A stretch of DNA of 64,000 bases from Reyranella massiliensis 521 (lineage in GTDB: Bacteria; Pseudomonadota; Alphaproteobacteria; Reyranellales; Reyranellaceae). Position 1 is the first letter of the stretch, and every line of letters starts with the position of its first letter. Below, piece after piece: positions 1-8,945 of this stretch. The notes beneath the pieces were generated by a model. The model did no database searches. It had not been told where the DNA came from and saw only the letters and a program-made list of their open reading frames with translations. The DNA lies in NCBI GenBank assembly GCA_945862125.1, contig CAMAYC010000001.1, forward strand, positions 1 to 64,000. Direction: 5' to 3'. Made by a program: the position numbers and the translations under genes.

Positions 1-155
1 ATCCGACAGACGACGCTGCCGCTTCACTGTTTTGCCCAACCCTCACTGTGCCAAATTACTGCGAGCCTCAAAGCGCAGAAAGACCTCTATCCACAAGCTT
101 TTCGCGCGCTATGATCTCCCCAATCACCCACTCGATTCCCGGAAGACCCTAAATT

Positions 156-1769
156 ATGTTTTTCCCGCGTCTGCTCACGGTGCTGCTGTCGGCGCTGGCC
201 TCGGTGGCGATCGCCGCCACGGCCTGGGCTGCCGATCTTCCGGCCCTCGTGACCAACCTTACCAGCGGCAGCTTCGGCGATCGCGAGACCGCGGTGGCAG
301 CCCTTGCCGCCTCAGGCGAGCAGCGCGCCGCACCGATCCTGGAAGCACTGGCGGCGGGACAGCTCTACGTTCGCAAGGCCGACAATCTCGTGCTGATCGG
401 CAAGCCCGACGGCAACCAGCTCGCGCTGACCGAGGCGATCTCCGGCAAGGCCGCCGGCAGCGGATCGGATGCCGACCTCGATCGTGTCCGGGTCAACAAC
501 CGGCTGCGCGGCATCATTGAAGCCGCCATCGGCTCGCTCACCCTGATGAGCCCCGATGCCCGCGTGCGCCGCGGCGCCGCCGAGGCCCTTTTCAAGCGCC
601 GCGATGCCACGTCGCTGGCTGCCCTCGATGCCGCGCTCGCGGCCGAGAAGGACCCGCGCATCAAGCAGTCCATGAGCGAGGCGAGGGCCGCCAGCGTGCT
701 GGCATCCGATGCGCCGCCGGCGCAGAAGATCGAAGCCATCGCGCTGGTGCGCGCGCGTGCCGACCGCGATTCGCTGGGCGTCCTGCAGGCCACGGCCGCC
801 CAGACAACCGATCCCGAGGTCAAGGCCGCCGCTACCGCCGGTGCAGACGCCGTCCGCCAGACTCTCGCCGCCTGGGAGATCGCGCAGAACGTCTGGTACG
901 GCATCTCGCTGGGATCGGTGCTGCTGCTGGCCGCGATCGGGCTTGCCATCACATTCGGCACCATGGGCGTCATCAACATGGCGCACGGCGAGATGGTGAT
1001 GCTGGGCGCCTACACGACCTTCGTCGTCCAGGAGGTCATCCGTTCCTCGGCACCCCACCTGTTCGACGCCTCGCTGCTGATCGCGCTGCCGCTCGCCTTC
1101 GTGGTGGCCGGCGGGATCGGTATCCTCATCGAACGCGGCATCATCCGCTTCCTCTATGGCCGTCCGCTGGACACGCTGCTTGCCACCTGGGGCCTGTCGC
1201 TGGTGCTGCAGCAGGCTGTGCGTTCGATCTTCGGCTCGTCCAACCGCGAGGTCGGCGCGCCGTCGTGGATGTCAGGCGCTTTCCAGGTCGGCCAGATCAA
1301 CGTCACTTACGGCCGGCTCTGGATCGTCATCTTCTCGCTCATGGTTTTCGTCGCCCTGATCGCGCTGCTGCGCAAAACGCCGCTCGGCCTCTACATGCGC
1401 GCCGTCACCCAGAACCGTCCGATGGCCTCTGCCATGGGCATCCGCACGCCCCGCGTCGATGCCCTGACATTCGGCCTGGGATCCGGCATCGCAGGCCTCG
1501 CGGGCGTGGCGCTCAGCCAGATCGACAACGTCAGTCCCAACCTCGGCCAGGGCTACATCATCGATTCGTTCATGGTCGTGGTGTTCGGTGGTGTCGGAAA
1601 CCTGTTCGGCACGCTGATCGGCGCGCTCACCCTGGGTGTGGTCAACAAGTTCCTCGAACCCTACGCCGGCGCGGTGCTGGGCAAGATCCTGGTACTGGTG
1701 TTCATCATCCTGTTCATCCAGCGCCGCCCGCGCGGCCTGTTCGCGCTGAAGGGCCGCTCGGTCGAATGA
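156..1769 (+). CDS. urtB: Urea ABC transporter permease UrtB (with N-terminal periplasmic extension)
   Basis: Signal-like N-terminus, ~250-aa extension, then a LivH-like permease (GISLGSVLLLAAIGLAITFGTMGVINMAHGEMVMLGAYTTF); followed by urtC, urtD and urtE. Confidence 0.93.
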   Translation: MFFPRLLTVLLSALASVAIAATAWAADLPALVTNLTSGSFGDRETAVAALAASGEQRAAPILEALAAGQLYVRKADNLVLIGKPDGNQLALTEAISGKAAGSGSDADLDRVRVNNRLRGIIEAAIGSLTLMSPDARVRRGAAEALFKRRDATSLAALDAALAAEKDPRIKQSMSEARAASVLASDAPPAQKIEAIALVRARADRDSLGVLQATAAQTTDPEVKAAATAGADAVRQTLAAWEIAQNVWYGISLGSVLLLAAIGLAITFGTMGVINMAHGEMVMLGAYTTFVVQEVIRSSAPHLFDASLLIALPLAFVVAGGIGILIERGIIRFLYGRPLDTLLATWGLSLVLQQAVRSIFGSSNREVGAPSWMSGAFQVGQINVTYGRLWIVIFSLMVFVALIALLRKTPLGLYMRAVTQNRPMASAMGIRTPRVDALTFGLGSGIAGLAGVALSQIDNVSPNLGQGYIIDSFMVVVFGGVGNLFGTLIGALTLGVVNKFLEPYAGAVLGKILVLVFIILFIQRRPRGLFALKGRSVE

Positions 1770-1779
1770 AAGCCATCGC

Positions 1780-2898
1780 ATGATCACGCGTTTCCTGATC
1801 CAGGGCATGGACCGGAACCTGCGCCTCTTCGTGCTGCTGGTCCTGGCTGTGGGCATCGCCTTGCCGCTGCTCAACCAGCTTGTGCCGCCGGGCAACCCGT
1901 TCCACGTGCCGGCCTGGCTGCTGCAGCTGATCGGCAAGTATCTCAGCTTCGCGCTGCTGGCGCTGGCAGTCGATCTGGTGTGGGGGTACTGCGGCATCCT
2001 CTCGCTCGGGCATGGCGCCTTCTTCGCGCTGGGTGGCTACTGCATGGGCATGTACCTGATGCGTCAGATCGGCAGCCGTGGCGTCTATGGCAATCCGCTG
2101 TTGCCCGATTTCATGGTGTTCCTGAACTACAAGGAACTGCCCTGGTTTTGGTACGGCTTCGACAATTTCGGCTTCGCCATGCTCATGGCCGTTCTGGTGC
2201 CGAGCGTGCTGGCCTTCGCGCTGGGCTGGTTCGCCTTCCGTAGCCGCGTCACCGGCGTCTATCTCTCGATCATCACCCAGGCGATGACCTTCGCGCTGAT
2301 GCTGGCGTTCTTCCGCAACGACATGGGTCTGGGCGGCAACAACGGCATGACCGACTTCAAGGAAATCCTGGGCTTCTCCGTGCAGGCCGACAGCACGCGG
2401 GCCGCGCTCTGCTTCGCCTCGGCGGTCATGCTGGCGCTGGGGCTCATCGTGTCGGCTGCGATCGTTGGATCCCGCTTCGGCAAGGCCCTGACCGCGGTGC
2501 GCGACGCCGAGAGCCGCATGCGGTTCCTGGGCTACCGGGTCGAAGGCTATAAGCTCTTCGTCTTCGTGTTCTCGGCGGCCATGGCCGGCATTGCCGGTGC
2601 GCTTTATGTGCCCCAGGTCGGCATCATCAACCCCAGCGAATTCTCGCCCGCCAATTCGATCGAAGCCGTGCTCTGGGTGGCCGTCGGCGGCCGCGGCACC
2701 CTGATCGGGCCGGTAATCGGCGCGTTCATCGTCAATTTCGGCAAGACCTGGCTCACCGGCGCGCTGCCGGAGTTCTGGCTGTTCGCGTTGGGTGCTCTCT
2801 TCATCGTCGTCACGCTGCTTCTGCCCAAGGGCGTGGTCGGCCTCTGGGCCCAACTCAGGAACCGGTCGCTTGCAAAGAAGGCGAGGGCGCCCGCATGA
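1780..2898 (+). CDS. urtC: Urea ABC transporter permease UrtC
   Basis: LivM-like permease (VWGYCGILSLGHGAFFALGGYCMGMYLMR), operon position. Confidence 0.93.
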   Translation: MITRFLIQGMDRNLRLFVLLVLAVGIALPLLNQLVPPGNPFHVPAWLLQLIGKYLSFALLALAVDLVWGYCGILSLGHGAFFALGGYCMGMYLMRQIGSRGVYGNPLLPDFMVFLNYKELPWFWYGFDNFGFAMLMAVLVPSVLAFALGWFAFRSRVTGVYLSIITQAMTFALMLAFFRNDMGLGGNNGMTDFKEILGFSVQADSTRAALCFASAVMLALGLIVSAAIVGSRFGKALTAVRDAESRMRFLGYRVEGYKLFVFVFSAAMAGIAGALYVPQVGIINPSEFSPANSIEAVLWVAVGGRGTLIGPVIGAFIVNFGKTWLTGALPEFWLFALGALFIVVTLLLPKGVVGLWAQLRNRSLAKKARAPA

Positions 2899-3647
2899 GC
2901 AACAGAAGCACATCGGCGCTCCTGTACCTCAGCGGCGTCACCGTCTCGTTCGACGGCTTCAAGGCGCTGAACAACCTCTCGCTGTTGATCGAGCCAGGCG
3001 AGATGCGCGCCATCATCGGCCCCAACGGTGCTGGCAAGACCACCATGATGGACGTCGTCACCGGCAAGACGCGGCCGGACTCGGGCGAGGTCGTCTTCGA
3101 CGGCCGGGCCGATCTCACCAAGCTCGACGAAGCCAACATCGCGACCCTCGGCATCGGCCGGAAATTCCAGAAACCTACGGTGTTCGAGAACCACACCGTG
3201 CGCGACAACCTGCTGCTGGCTCTCGCGGGACTGCGCAAATGGCACCGTCTGCTGCTCGCCCAGCCAACCAAGGCCGAGGGCGATCGGCTGGCCGAGATTC
3301 TTTCCATCATCCGCATGGAAGAGCAGCAGCATATGCTGGGCGCGCGGCTCAGCCACGGCCAGAAGCAATGGCTCGAGATCGGCATGCTGCTGGCTCAGGA
3401 TCCCAAGCTGCTGCTGGTCGACGAGCCGGTGGCCGGCATGACCGATGTCGAAACCGAGACCACGGCGCAGGTGCTGCGCGAGATCAACAAGACTCATTCG
3501 ATCGTCGTCGTCGAGCACGACATGAGCTTCGTGCGGGCATTGGGCGTGAAGGTGACCGTGCTGCACGAGGGCTCGATGCTGGCCGAGGGCACGCTCGATC
3601 AGGTGAGCGCCGATCAGCGCGTCGTCGAAGTCTACCTCGGACGTTGA
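2895..3647 (+). CDS. urtD: Urea ABC transporter ATP-binding protein UrtD
   Basis: Walker A GPNGAGKTTMMDVVTGKTRPDSGEV; overlaps the urtC stop (ATGA). Confidence 0.93.
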   Translation: MSNRSTSALLYLSGVTVSFDGFKALNNLSLLIEPGEMRAIIGPNGAGKTTMMDVVTGKTRPDSGEVVFDGRADLTKLDEANIATLGIGRKFQKPTVFENHTVRDNLLLALAGLRKWHRLLLAQPTKAEGDRLAEILSIIRMEEQQHMLGARLSHGQKQWLEIGMLLAQDPKLLLVDEPVAGMTDVETETTAQVLREINKTHSIVVVEHDMSFVRALGVKVTVLHEGSMLAEGTLDQVSADQRVVEVYLGR

Positions 3648-3663
3648 GCAGGGGGCGATAGCA

Positions 3664-4359
3664 ATGCTCGCAGTCCAGAATGTCGATCTCTTCTACGGCG
3701 CCGCCCAGGCGCTACGCTCGGTGTCGGTGTCGGCCACGATCGGCCGGGTGACCTGCCTGCTCGGCCGCAACGGCGTCGGCAAGACCAGCCTGCTCCGCGC
3801 CATCGTCGGCCTTCAGCCGATCGCCTCCGGCTCGATCGCGCTGGAGGACCAGGAAATCTCCAAGCTGCCACCCTACGAGCGGGCGCGGCGCGGCGTGGCG
3901 CTGGTGCCGCAGGGTCGCGAGATCTTCCCCCTGCTCACGGTGAAGGAGAACCTCGAGACCGGCTTCGCGCCGGTCGGCCGCGAGCACAAGAAGATCCCGG
4001 ACGAGGTGTTCGAACTCTTTCCCGTGCTCGATTCGATGCTCAAGCGCCGCGGCGGCGATCTCTCGGGCGGTCAGCAGCAACAGCTTGCCATCGGCCGCGC
4101 GCTTACCATGCGGCCCAAGCTGCTGGTCCTCGACGAGCCGACCGAAGGCATCCAGCCGTCGGTGATCAAGGACATCGGCCGCGCCATCACCTTCCTGCGC
4201 CAGCGCGGCGACATGGCGATCCTGCTGGTCGAACAGTATCTCGAGTTCGCCCACGAGCTGGCCGACGATTTCGCGGTCATGGATCGTGGCGAGGTCGTGA
4301 TGTCGGGCACCCGCGAGACGTTCGATGCGGATGCCGTGCGCCGTCACATGACCGTCTAA
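3664..4359 (+). CDS. urtE: Urea ABC transporter ATP-binding protein UrtE
   Basis: Walker A GRNGVGKTSLLRAIVG, LSGGQQQQLAIGRAL signature, EPTEGIQPSVI. Confidence 0.93.
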   Translation: MLAVQNVDLFYGAAQALRSVSVSATIGRVTCLLGRNGVGKTSLLRAIVGLQPIASGSIALEDQEISKLPPYERARRGVALVPQGREIFPLLTVKENLETGFAPVGREHKKIPDEVFELFPVLDSMLKRRGGDLSGGQQQQLAIGRALTMRPKLLVLDEPTEGIQPSVIKDIGRAITFLRQRGDMAILLVEQYLEFAHELADDFAVMDRGEVVMSGTRETFDADAVRRHMTV

Positions 4360-4411
4360 GGCACGAGAGCCGAGTGCTAGCACTGCATGCATCCGCTCAC
4401 GTGGATGTGAT

Positions 4412-4464
4412 GTGCAGGTTCAGCAGGTTTTGTGCTATGGTTTCGATATCGTCGCAGGAAGTCC
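4412..4464. repeat. Dispersed intergenic repeat, copy A
   Basis: gtgcaggttcagcaggttttgtgctatggtttcgatatcgtcgc...gtcc; ungapped match of about 35/44 nt to copy B at 20921. Confidence 0.65.
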
Positions 4465-4815
4465 GTCCCGAAAGGTCGAGCGGCGAGTCATTGAATTCAA
4501 GGCGTCCCTGCCGCCGGAACTCCCCCGGCGTGCCCCCAAAGCTCTTCAGAGAGCGCCGCGCCTTGGCATGGTCCTGACCATGCCGTTGAGAAACGATCGA
4601 GACCCAAAGAGCAAACGAATGCCGACGGCGAACGTCGGTCCGGGCAGCCGGTTTGCGACATGATTCCGGACAGAACGCGTTACATTCAGGCGTCCACAAA
4701 TAGTGCGAGAAAGCCGAGCAAACACGGCGTCGAACGGCCCTCGTGGTCGTGAAAAGAGGTGTGGGACTTTGCCGAGGACCGGGGCAGGGAGTTTGCCCGG
4801 TCGCGACCACGGACC

Positions 4816-6519
4816 CTAGACGGGAGCCTGCGCTCCGCGCACAAGCCTGCCCGGCCGTTCGCCAGTCAACTCGTCGTTCTGTACCGTCTCGACACCCGAC
4901 ACGAAGGTGTGGCGATAGCCCGAGGCGCGCTGGATCAGGCGGCGTCCGCCGGCCGGCAGGTCGTAGACCACTTCGGGCCGCTTCAAGGAAAGCGCGTCGA
5001 AGTCGATCACGTTGATGTCGGCCTTGTGGCCCGGCGTCAGCAGGCCGCGATCGGCGAGGCCGTAGGACAGCGCCGTGCCGCGCGTCTGCTTGGCGACCAG
5101 GAATTCGAGACTGAGCCTCGGCCCTCTGGTGCGGTCGCGGCCCCACAGGGTCAGCAGCGAAGTCGGGGAGGAAGCGTCGCAGATCACGCCGACATGGGCG
5201 CCACCGTCGGCCACGCCCAGGACGGTGGCCGGGTCCGTGATCATCTCGTGCACCACGTCGAGGCTGCCGGCCGAGTAGTTCTCGAACGGCAGCATCATCA
5301 GCCCCTTGCCGCCCTGCGCCAGGATCGCCTCGAGGGCGATGTCCTGTGGCGTGCGGCCGGAGCGTTCGGCAATAGCGGCGACCGAGTTGGCGAGATCGGG
5401 CTCGTAGTCGGGCCGGTCGCCGATGGGAAACATTTTGTGGAACGTCTCGCCCATGTACGCCGGGGCTCCGCCGACCCGCGGGGCGAGCAGGCGCCGGCGC
5501 AGATCGGCATCGGTGGCCAGGCGCTGGTAGCGCGCGGCCGGCGTGAGATCGCGCAGCTCGCGCCACACCGGATGGGCGGCAAACGGATGGACGGTGGTCT
5601 CAAGTCCCATGATCACGCCGATCGGCCGCGAGCCCACCTGCGCATTGGCCTCGTGGCCGGCGGCGCGCATGCGATGGATGTTGGCCAGCGTTTCGCGCCA
5701 CAGGTCGGGCTGGGCATCGACCTGGACCAGCAGGCAGGAGAGCGGGCGGCCCGCCAGCGTCGCCGCCGCTTCCAGCGCCTCGAATTCGCCGGGGCCGAAG
5801 TCGGAGTTGACCTCGATCACGCCGCGGCCGGCCCGCTTGATGCCTTGTGCGATACCCAAGAGCTCGGCCTCGCGCGCCGAGAGCGAGGGCGTGAAGCGTC
5901 CGTCACGGGCCTTGTGCTTGGTGGTGCGCGAGGTCGTGAAGCCCATGGCGCCGGCGCGCAGTGCTTCCTCGGTGAGGCGCGCCATCTCCTCGATCTCGCG
6001 TTCGCTCGGGATCGCATCATGCTCGGCGCCGCGATCGCCCATGACGTAGAAGCGCAGTGCGCCATGCGGCAACTGCGCCGCCACGTCGACGGCGCGGGTC
6101 ATCGAGCCCAGGGCATCGAGATAGTCGGGAAAGGACTCCCAGTTGAACTTCACGCCCTCGCTCAGCACCGTCCCGGGAATGTCCTCGACACCTTCCATCA
6201 GGTTGATCAGGTAGGCCGAGGCCCCCGGCCGCACCGGGGCGAAGCCGACGCCGCAATTGCCGAACACGGTGGTGGTGACGCCATGCCAGGAACTCGGCGT
6301 GACGAATGGGTCCCAGGTCGCCTGGCCGTCGTAGTGCGTATGGATGTCGACGAACCCAGGCGCCACGATCAGGCCTGACGCGTCGACCTCGCGTCGGGCG
6401 GCGCCGAGCCTGGCACCGACGGCGGCGATCCTTCCATCTTGCACAGCGACATCGGCGACGCGGCGCGGGGCGCCCGAGCCGTCGATCACGGTTCCGTTTC
6501 GGATGACGAGGTCAAACAT
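4816..6519 (-). CDS. N-acyl-D-amino-acid deacylase / D-aminoacylase family amidohydrolase
   Basis: MFDLVIRNGTVIDGSGAPRRVADVAVQDGRIAAVG...APGFVDIHTHYDGQATWDP. Confidence 0.88.
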   Translation of the reverse strand: MFDLVIRNGTVIDGSGAPRRVADVAVQDGRIAAVGARLGAARREVDASGLIVAPGFVDIHTHYDGQATWDPFVTPSSWHGVTTTVFGNCGVGFAPVRPGASAYLINLMEGVEDIPGTVLSEGVKFNWESFPDYLDALGSMTRAVDVAAQLPHGALRFYVMGDRGAEHDAIPSEREIEEMARLTEEALRAGAMGFTTSRTTKHKARDGRFTPSLSAREAELLGIAQGIKRAGRGVIEVNSDFGPGEFEALEAAATLAGRPLSCLLVQVDAQPDLWRETLANIHRMRAAGHEANAQVGSRPIGVIMGLETTVHPFAAHPVWRELRDLTPAARYQRLATDADLRRRLLAPRVGGAPAYMGETFHKMFPIGDRPDYEPDLANSVAAIAERSGRTPQDIALEAILAQGGKGLMMLPFENYSAGSLDVVHEMITDPATVLGVADGGAHVGVICDASSPTSLLTLWGRDRTRGPRLSLEFLVAKQTRGTALSYGLADRGLLTPGHKADINVIDFDALSLKRPEVVYDLPAGGRRLIQRASGYRHTFVSGVETVQNDELTGERPGRLVRGAQAPV

Positions 6520-6585
6520 GGCGGGAGGATAGGCTCAGGGAGGCGGTCCGGTCTATGTTCACCCGTTTCGCTGTGGGAGTTTAGA

Positions 6586-7734
6586 GTGTCCAAACCGCTT
6601 CTGTTCACGCCGTTCAAGATGCGCTCCGTGGTCGCGCAGAACCGCAGCGTCGTCTCGCCGATGGTCCAATACCGCGCCACCGACGGGCTGGTGAACGACT
6701 ATCACCTGGTCCATCTCGGCAAGTTCGCGCTCGGCAAGTTCGGCATCATTTTCACCGAGAACTGCGCCGTCGTGCCGGAAGGCCGCGTGACACAGGGCGA
6801 TCTCGGCATGTGGGACGACGGCCAGATCGAGGGTCACAAGCGGATGACGCGGTTCATCCAGCAGGAGGGCTCGCTCGCTGCCACGCAGATCACCCATGCC
6901 GGCCGCAAGGCCTCCTCGCCGCGTCAGTTCGACAAGCCGGACGAGTTCGGACCGAAGGGCGCGGGCTGGGAGCGCTGGCAGGTCTACGGGCCGTCCGCGC
7001 TCTCGGCGGGCGAGCGTTACTCGGAGCAGCCGGCGGCGCTCGACGTCGCGGGGATGGACAACATCATCAGGAAATTCGGCGAGGCCGCCCGCCGTGCTGA
7101 TGCGGCGGGCTACGACATCATCGAGATTCATGGTGCGCACGGCTATCTGCTGGCGCAGTTCCTCTCGCCGCTCAGCAACAAGCGCAACGATCAGTACGGC
7201 GGCGACCGCGCCGGGCGCATGAAGTTCCCGCTCGCGGCGGCCAAGGCCGTGCGCGAGAACTGGCCCGAGCACAAGCCGATGTTCATCCGCGTCTCGGCGG
7301 TGGATGGCGGCGGCGGCTGGGACGTCGAGGATACGGTGGCCTACGCGCAGGAGCTGAAGGCGCTTGGAATCGACGTGATCGACACCTCGTCGGGCGGCCT
7401 CACGGGCCTCTCGACGGCGCTACCGGTGAAGCGTGCGCTCGGTTTTCAGGTACCGTTCGCAGCGGCAGTAAAACGTGGCGCGAAGATTCCGACCATGGCG
7501 GTCGGCCTGATCCTCGACGGACCGCAGGCGGAGGCGATCCTGCAATCCGGCGACGCCGACCTGATCGCGATCGGCCGCCAGGCGCTCTACAATCCTTTCT
7601 GGCCGGTCCATGCCGCGCAGGAGCTGGGCTGCGATGCGGATTTCAGCATGTGGAATCCCGAGTACGGCTGGTGGCTCGACAAGCGCAAGAACAATCTCCC
7701 GGCCGAGCGCGCCGCTACAGGACAGGTCAAATGA
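6586..7734 (+). CDS. NADH:flavin oxidoreductase, Old Yellow Enzyme family
   Basis: LFTPFKMRSVVAQNRSVVSPMVQY..., GYDIIEIHGAHGYLLAQFLSPLSNKRNDQYGG; GTG start chosen at 6586. Confidence 0.9.
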   Translation: MSKPLLFTPFKMRSVVAQNRSVVSPMVQYRATDGLVNDYHLVHLGKFALGKFGIIFTENCAVVPEGRVTQGDLGMWDDGQIEGHKRMTRFIQQEGSLAATQITHAGRKASSPRQFDKPDEFGPKGAGWERWQVYGPSALSAGERYSEQPAALDVAGMDNIIRKFGEAARRADAAGYDIIEIHGAHGYLLAQFLSPLSNKRNDQYGGDRAGRMKFPLAAAKAVRENWPEHKPMFIRVSAVDGGGGWDVEDTVAYAQELKALGIDVIDTSSGGLTGLSTALPVKRALGFQVPFAAAVKRGAKIPTMAVGLILDGPQAEAILQSGDADLIAIGRQALYNPFWPVHAAQELGCDADFSMWNPEYGWWLDKRKNNLPAERAATGQVK

Positions 7735-8945
7735 CAGGAATTCTCGCCGGCCTTCGCATCGTCGAAGGTTCGGCTTTCATCGCCGCGCCACTGGGCGGCA
7801 TGGCGCTCGCACAATTGGGCGCCGAAGTGATCCGCTTCGACGACATCAAGGGCGGCCTCGACAACGACCGCTGGCCGATCACGAAGGAAGGGCGCTCGAT
7901 CTATTGGGCCGGTCTCAACAAGGGCAAGCGCTCGATTGCCGTCGACCTGCGCAGTCCGAAGGGGCGCGAATTGCTCGCGGCGCTGATCACTGCGCCGGGC
8001 GAGGGGGCCGGCATCTTCACCACCAACATGCCGGCGCGCGGCTGGCTCGCCTATGAGGAGCTGTCGAAGAAGCGCGCCGATCTGATCGCACTCAACATCG
8101 TGGGCGATCGGCACGGCACGGCGAATGTCGACTACACGATCAACGCCATCACGGGCTTTCCCATGGTCACCGGCCCGGTCGGTCATGACGGCCCGGTCAA
8201 CGCCGTGGCGCCGCCCTGGGATCTCGCCACCGCCTATGCCGGCGCCATGGCGATCCTGGCCGCCGAGCGGCATCGCCGCATGACGGGGCAGGGGCAACGG
8301 ATCGTGTTGCCGCTGCAGGACATGGCGCTCTCGGTGACATCGGCGCTGGGTTATCTGGGCGAGGCCGTGGTCAACGACGTCGACCGGCCGCGCTACGGCA
8401 ACGAGATCTTCGGCACCTTCGGCCGCGACTTCAGGACCAGCGACGGCCGCTTCGTCATGATCTGCATCTTCTCCGACCGCCATGTCGATGCCTTGGCGGC
8501 GGCCGGCGGCTTTGCGACCGCCTTCAAGAAGATCGAGGCCGAGACCGGCGTCGACCTCAAGAGCGATGCCGGCCGCTGGAATGCCCGGGCCCGGCTCTGT
8601 GCCGTGATCGAGCCGTGGGTGGCCGCCCATACGGCTGCCGACGTGGGCGCGGCCTTGAAGAAGGCGGGCGCCTTGTGGGCCCCGTATCAGACGTTCCGTG
8701 AGCTGGCGACCGACAAGGACGCCGTGCAGGATAACCCTTTGTTTACCGTGCTCGACCAGCCCGGCATCGGCCGCTATCCGGTGGCGGGCTCGCCCCTGCA
8801 GTTCGACGCCGTGGCGCGCCAACCGCCGGTGGGTGCGCCGACGCTGGGCCAGCATACGGACGAGATCCTTTCCGCTATCCTCGGCCTGCCGGCGCACGAG
8901 ATTGCCCGGCTGCATGATGAGAAGGTTGTGGGTGGTCCAAGATAG
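7731..8945 (+). CDS. CaiB/BaiF CoA-transferase, resembles 2-methylfumaryl-CoA isomerase (mesaconyl-CoA C1-C4 CoA transferase)
   Basis: MTGILAGLRIVEGSAFIAAPLGGMALAQLGAEVIRFDDIKGGLDNDRWPITKEGRSIYWAGLNKGKRSIAVDLRSPKGRE; ATG overlaps the preceding stop. Confidence 0.8.
   Translation: MTGILAGLRIVEGSAFIAAPLGGMALAQLGAEVIRFDDIKGGLDNDRWPITKEGRSIYWAGLNKGKRSIAVDLRSPKGRELLAALITAPGEGAGIFTTNMPARGWLAYEELSKKRADLIALNIVGDRHGTANVDYTINAITGFPMVTGPVGHDGPVNAVAPPWDLATAYAGAMAILAAERHRRMTGQGQRIVLPLQDMALSVTSALGYLGEAVVNDVDRPRYGNEIFGTFGRDFRTSDGRFVMICIFSDRHVDALAAAGGFATAFKKIEAETGVDLKSDAGRWNARARLCAVIEPWVAAHTAADVGAALKKAGALWAPYQTFRELATDKDAVQDNPLFTVLDQPGIGRYPVAGSPLQFDAVARQPPVGAPTLGQHTDEILSAILGLPAHEIARLHDEKVVGGPR

Noticed and set aside
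4759-6378. 539-aa + strand ORF
   Set aside because: Antisense shadow of the D-aminoacylase gene; no family resemblance.
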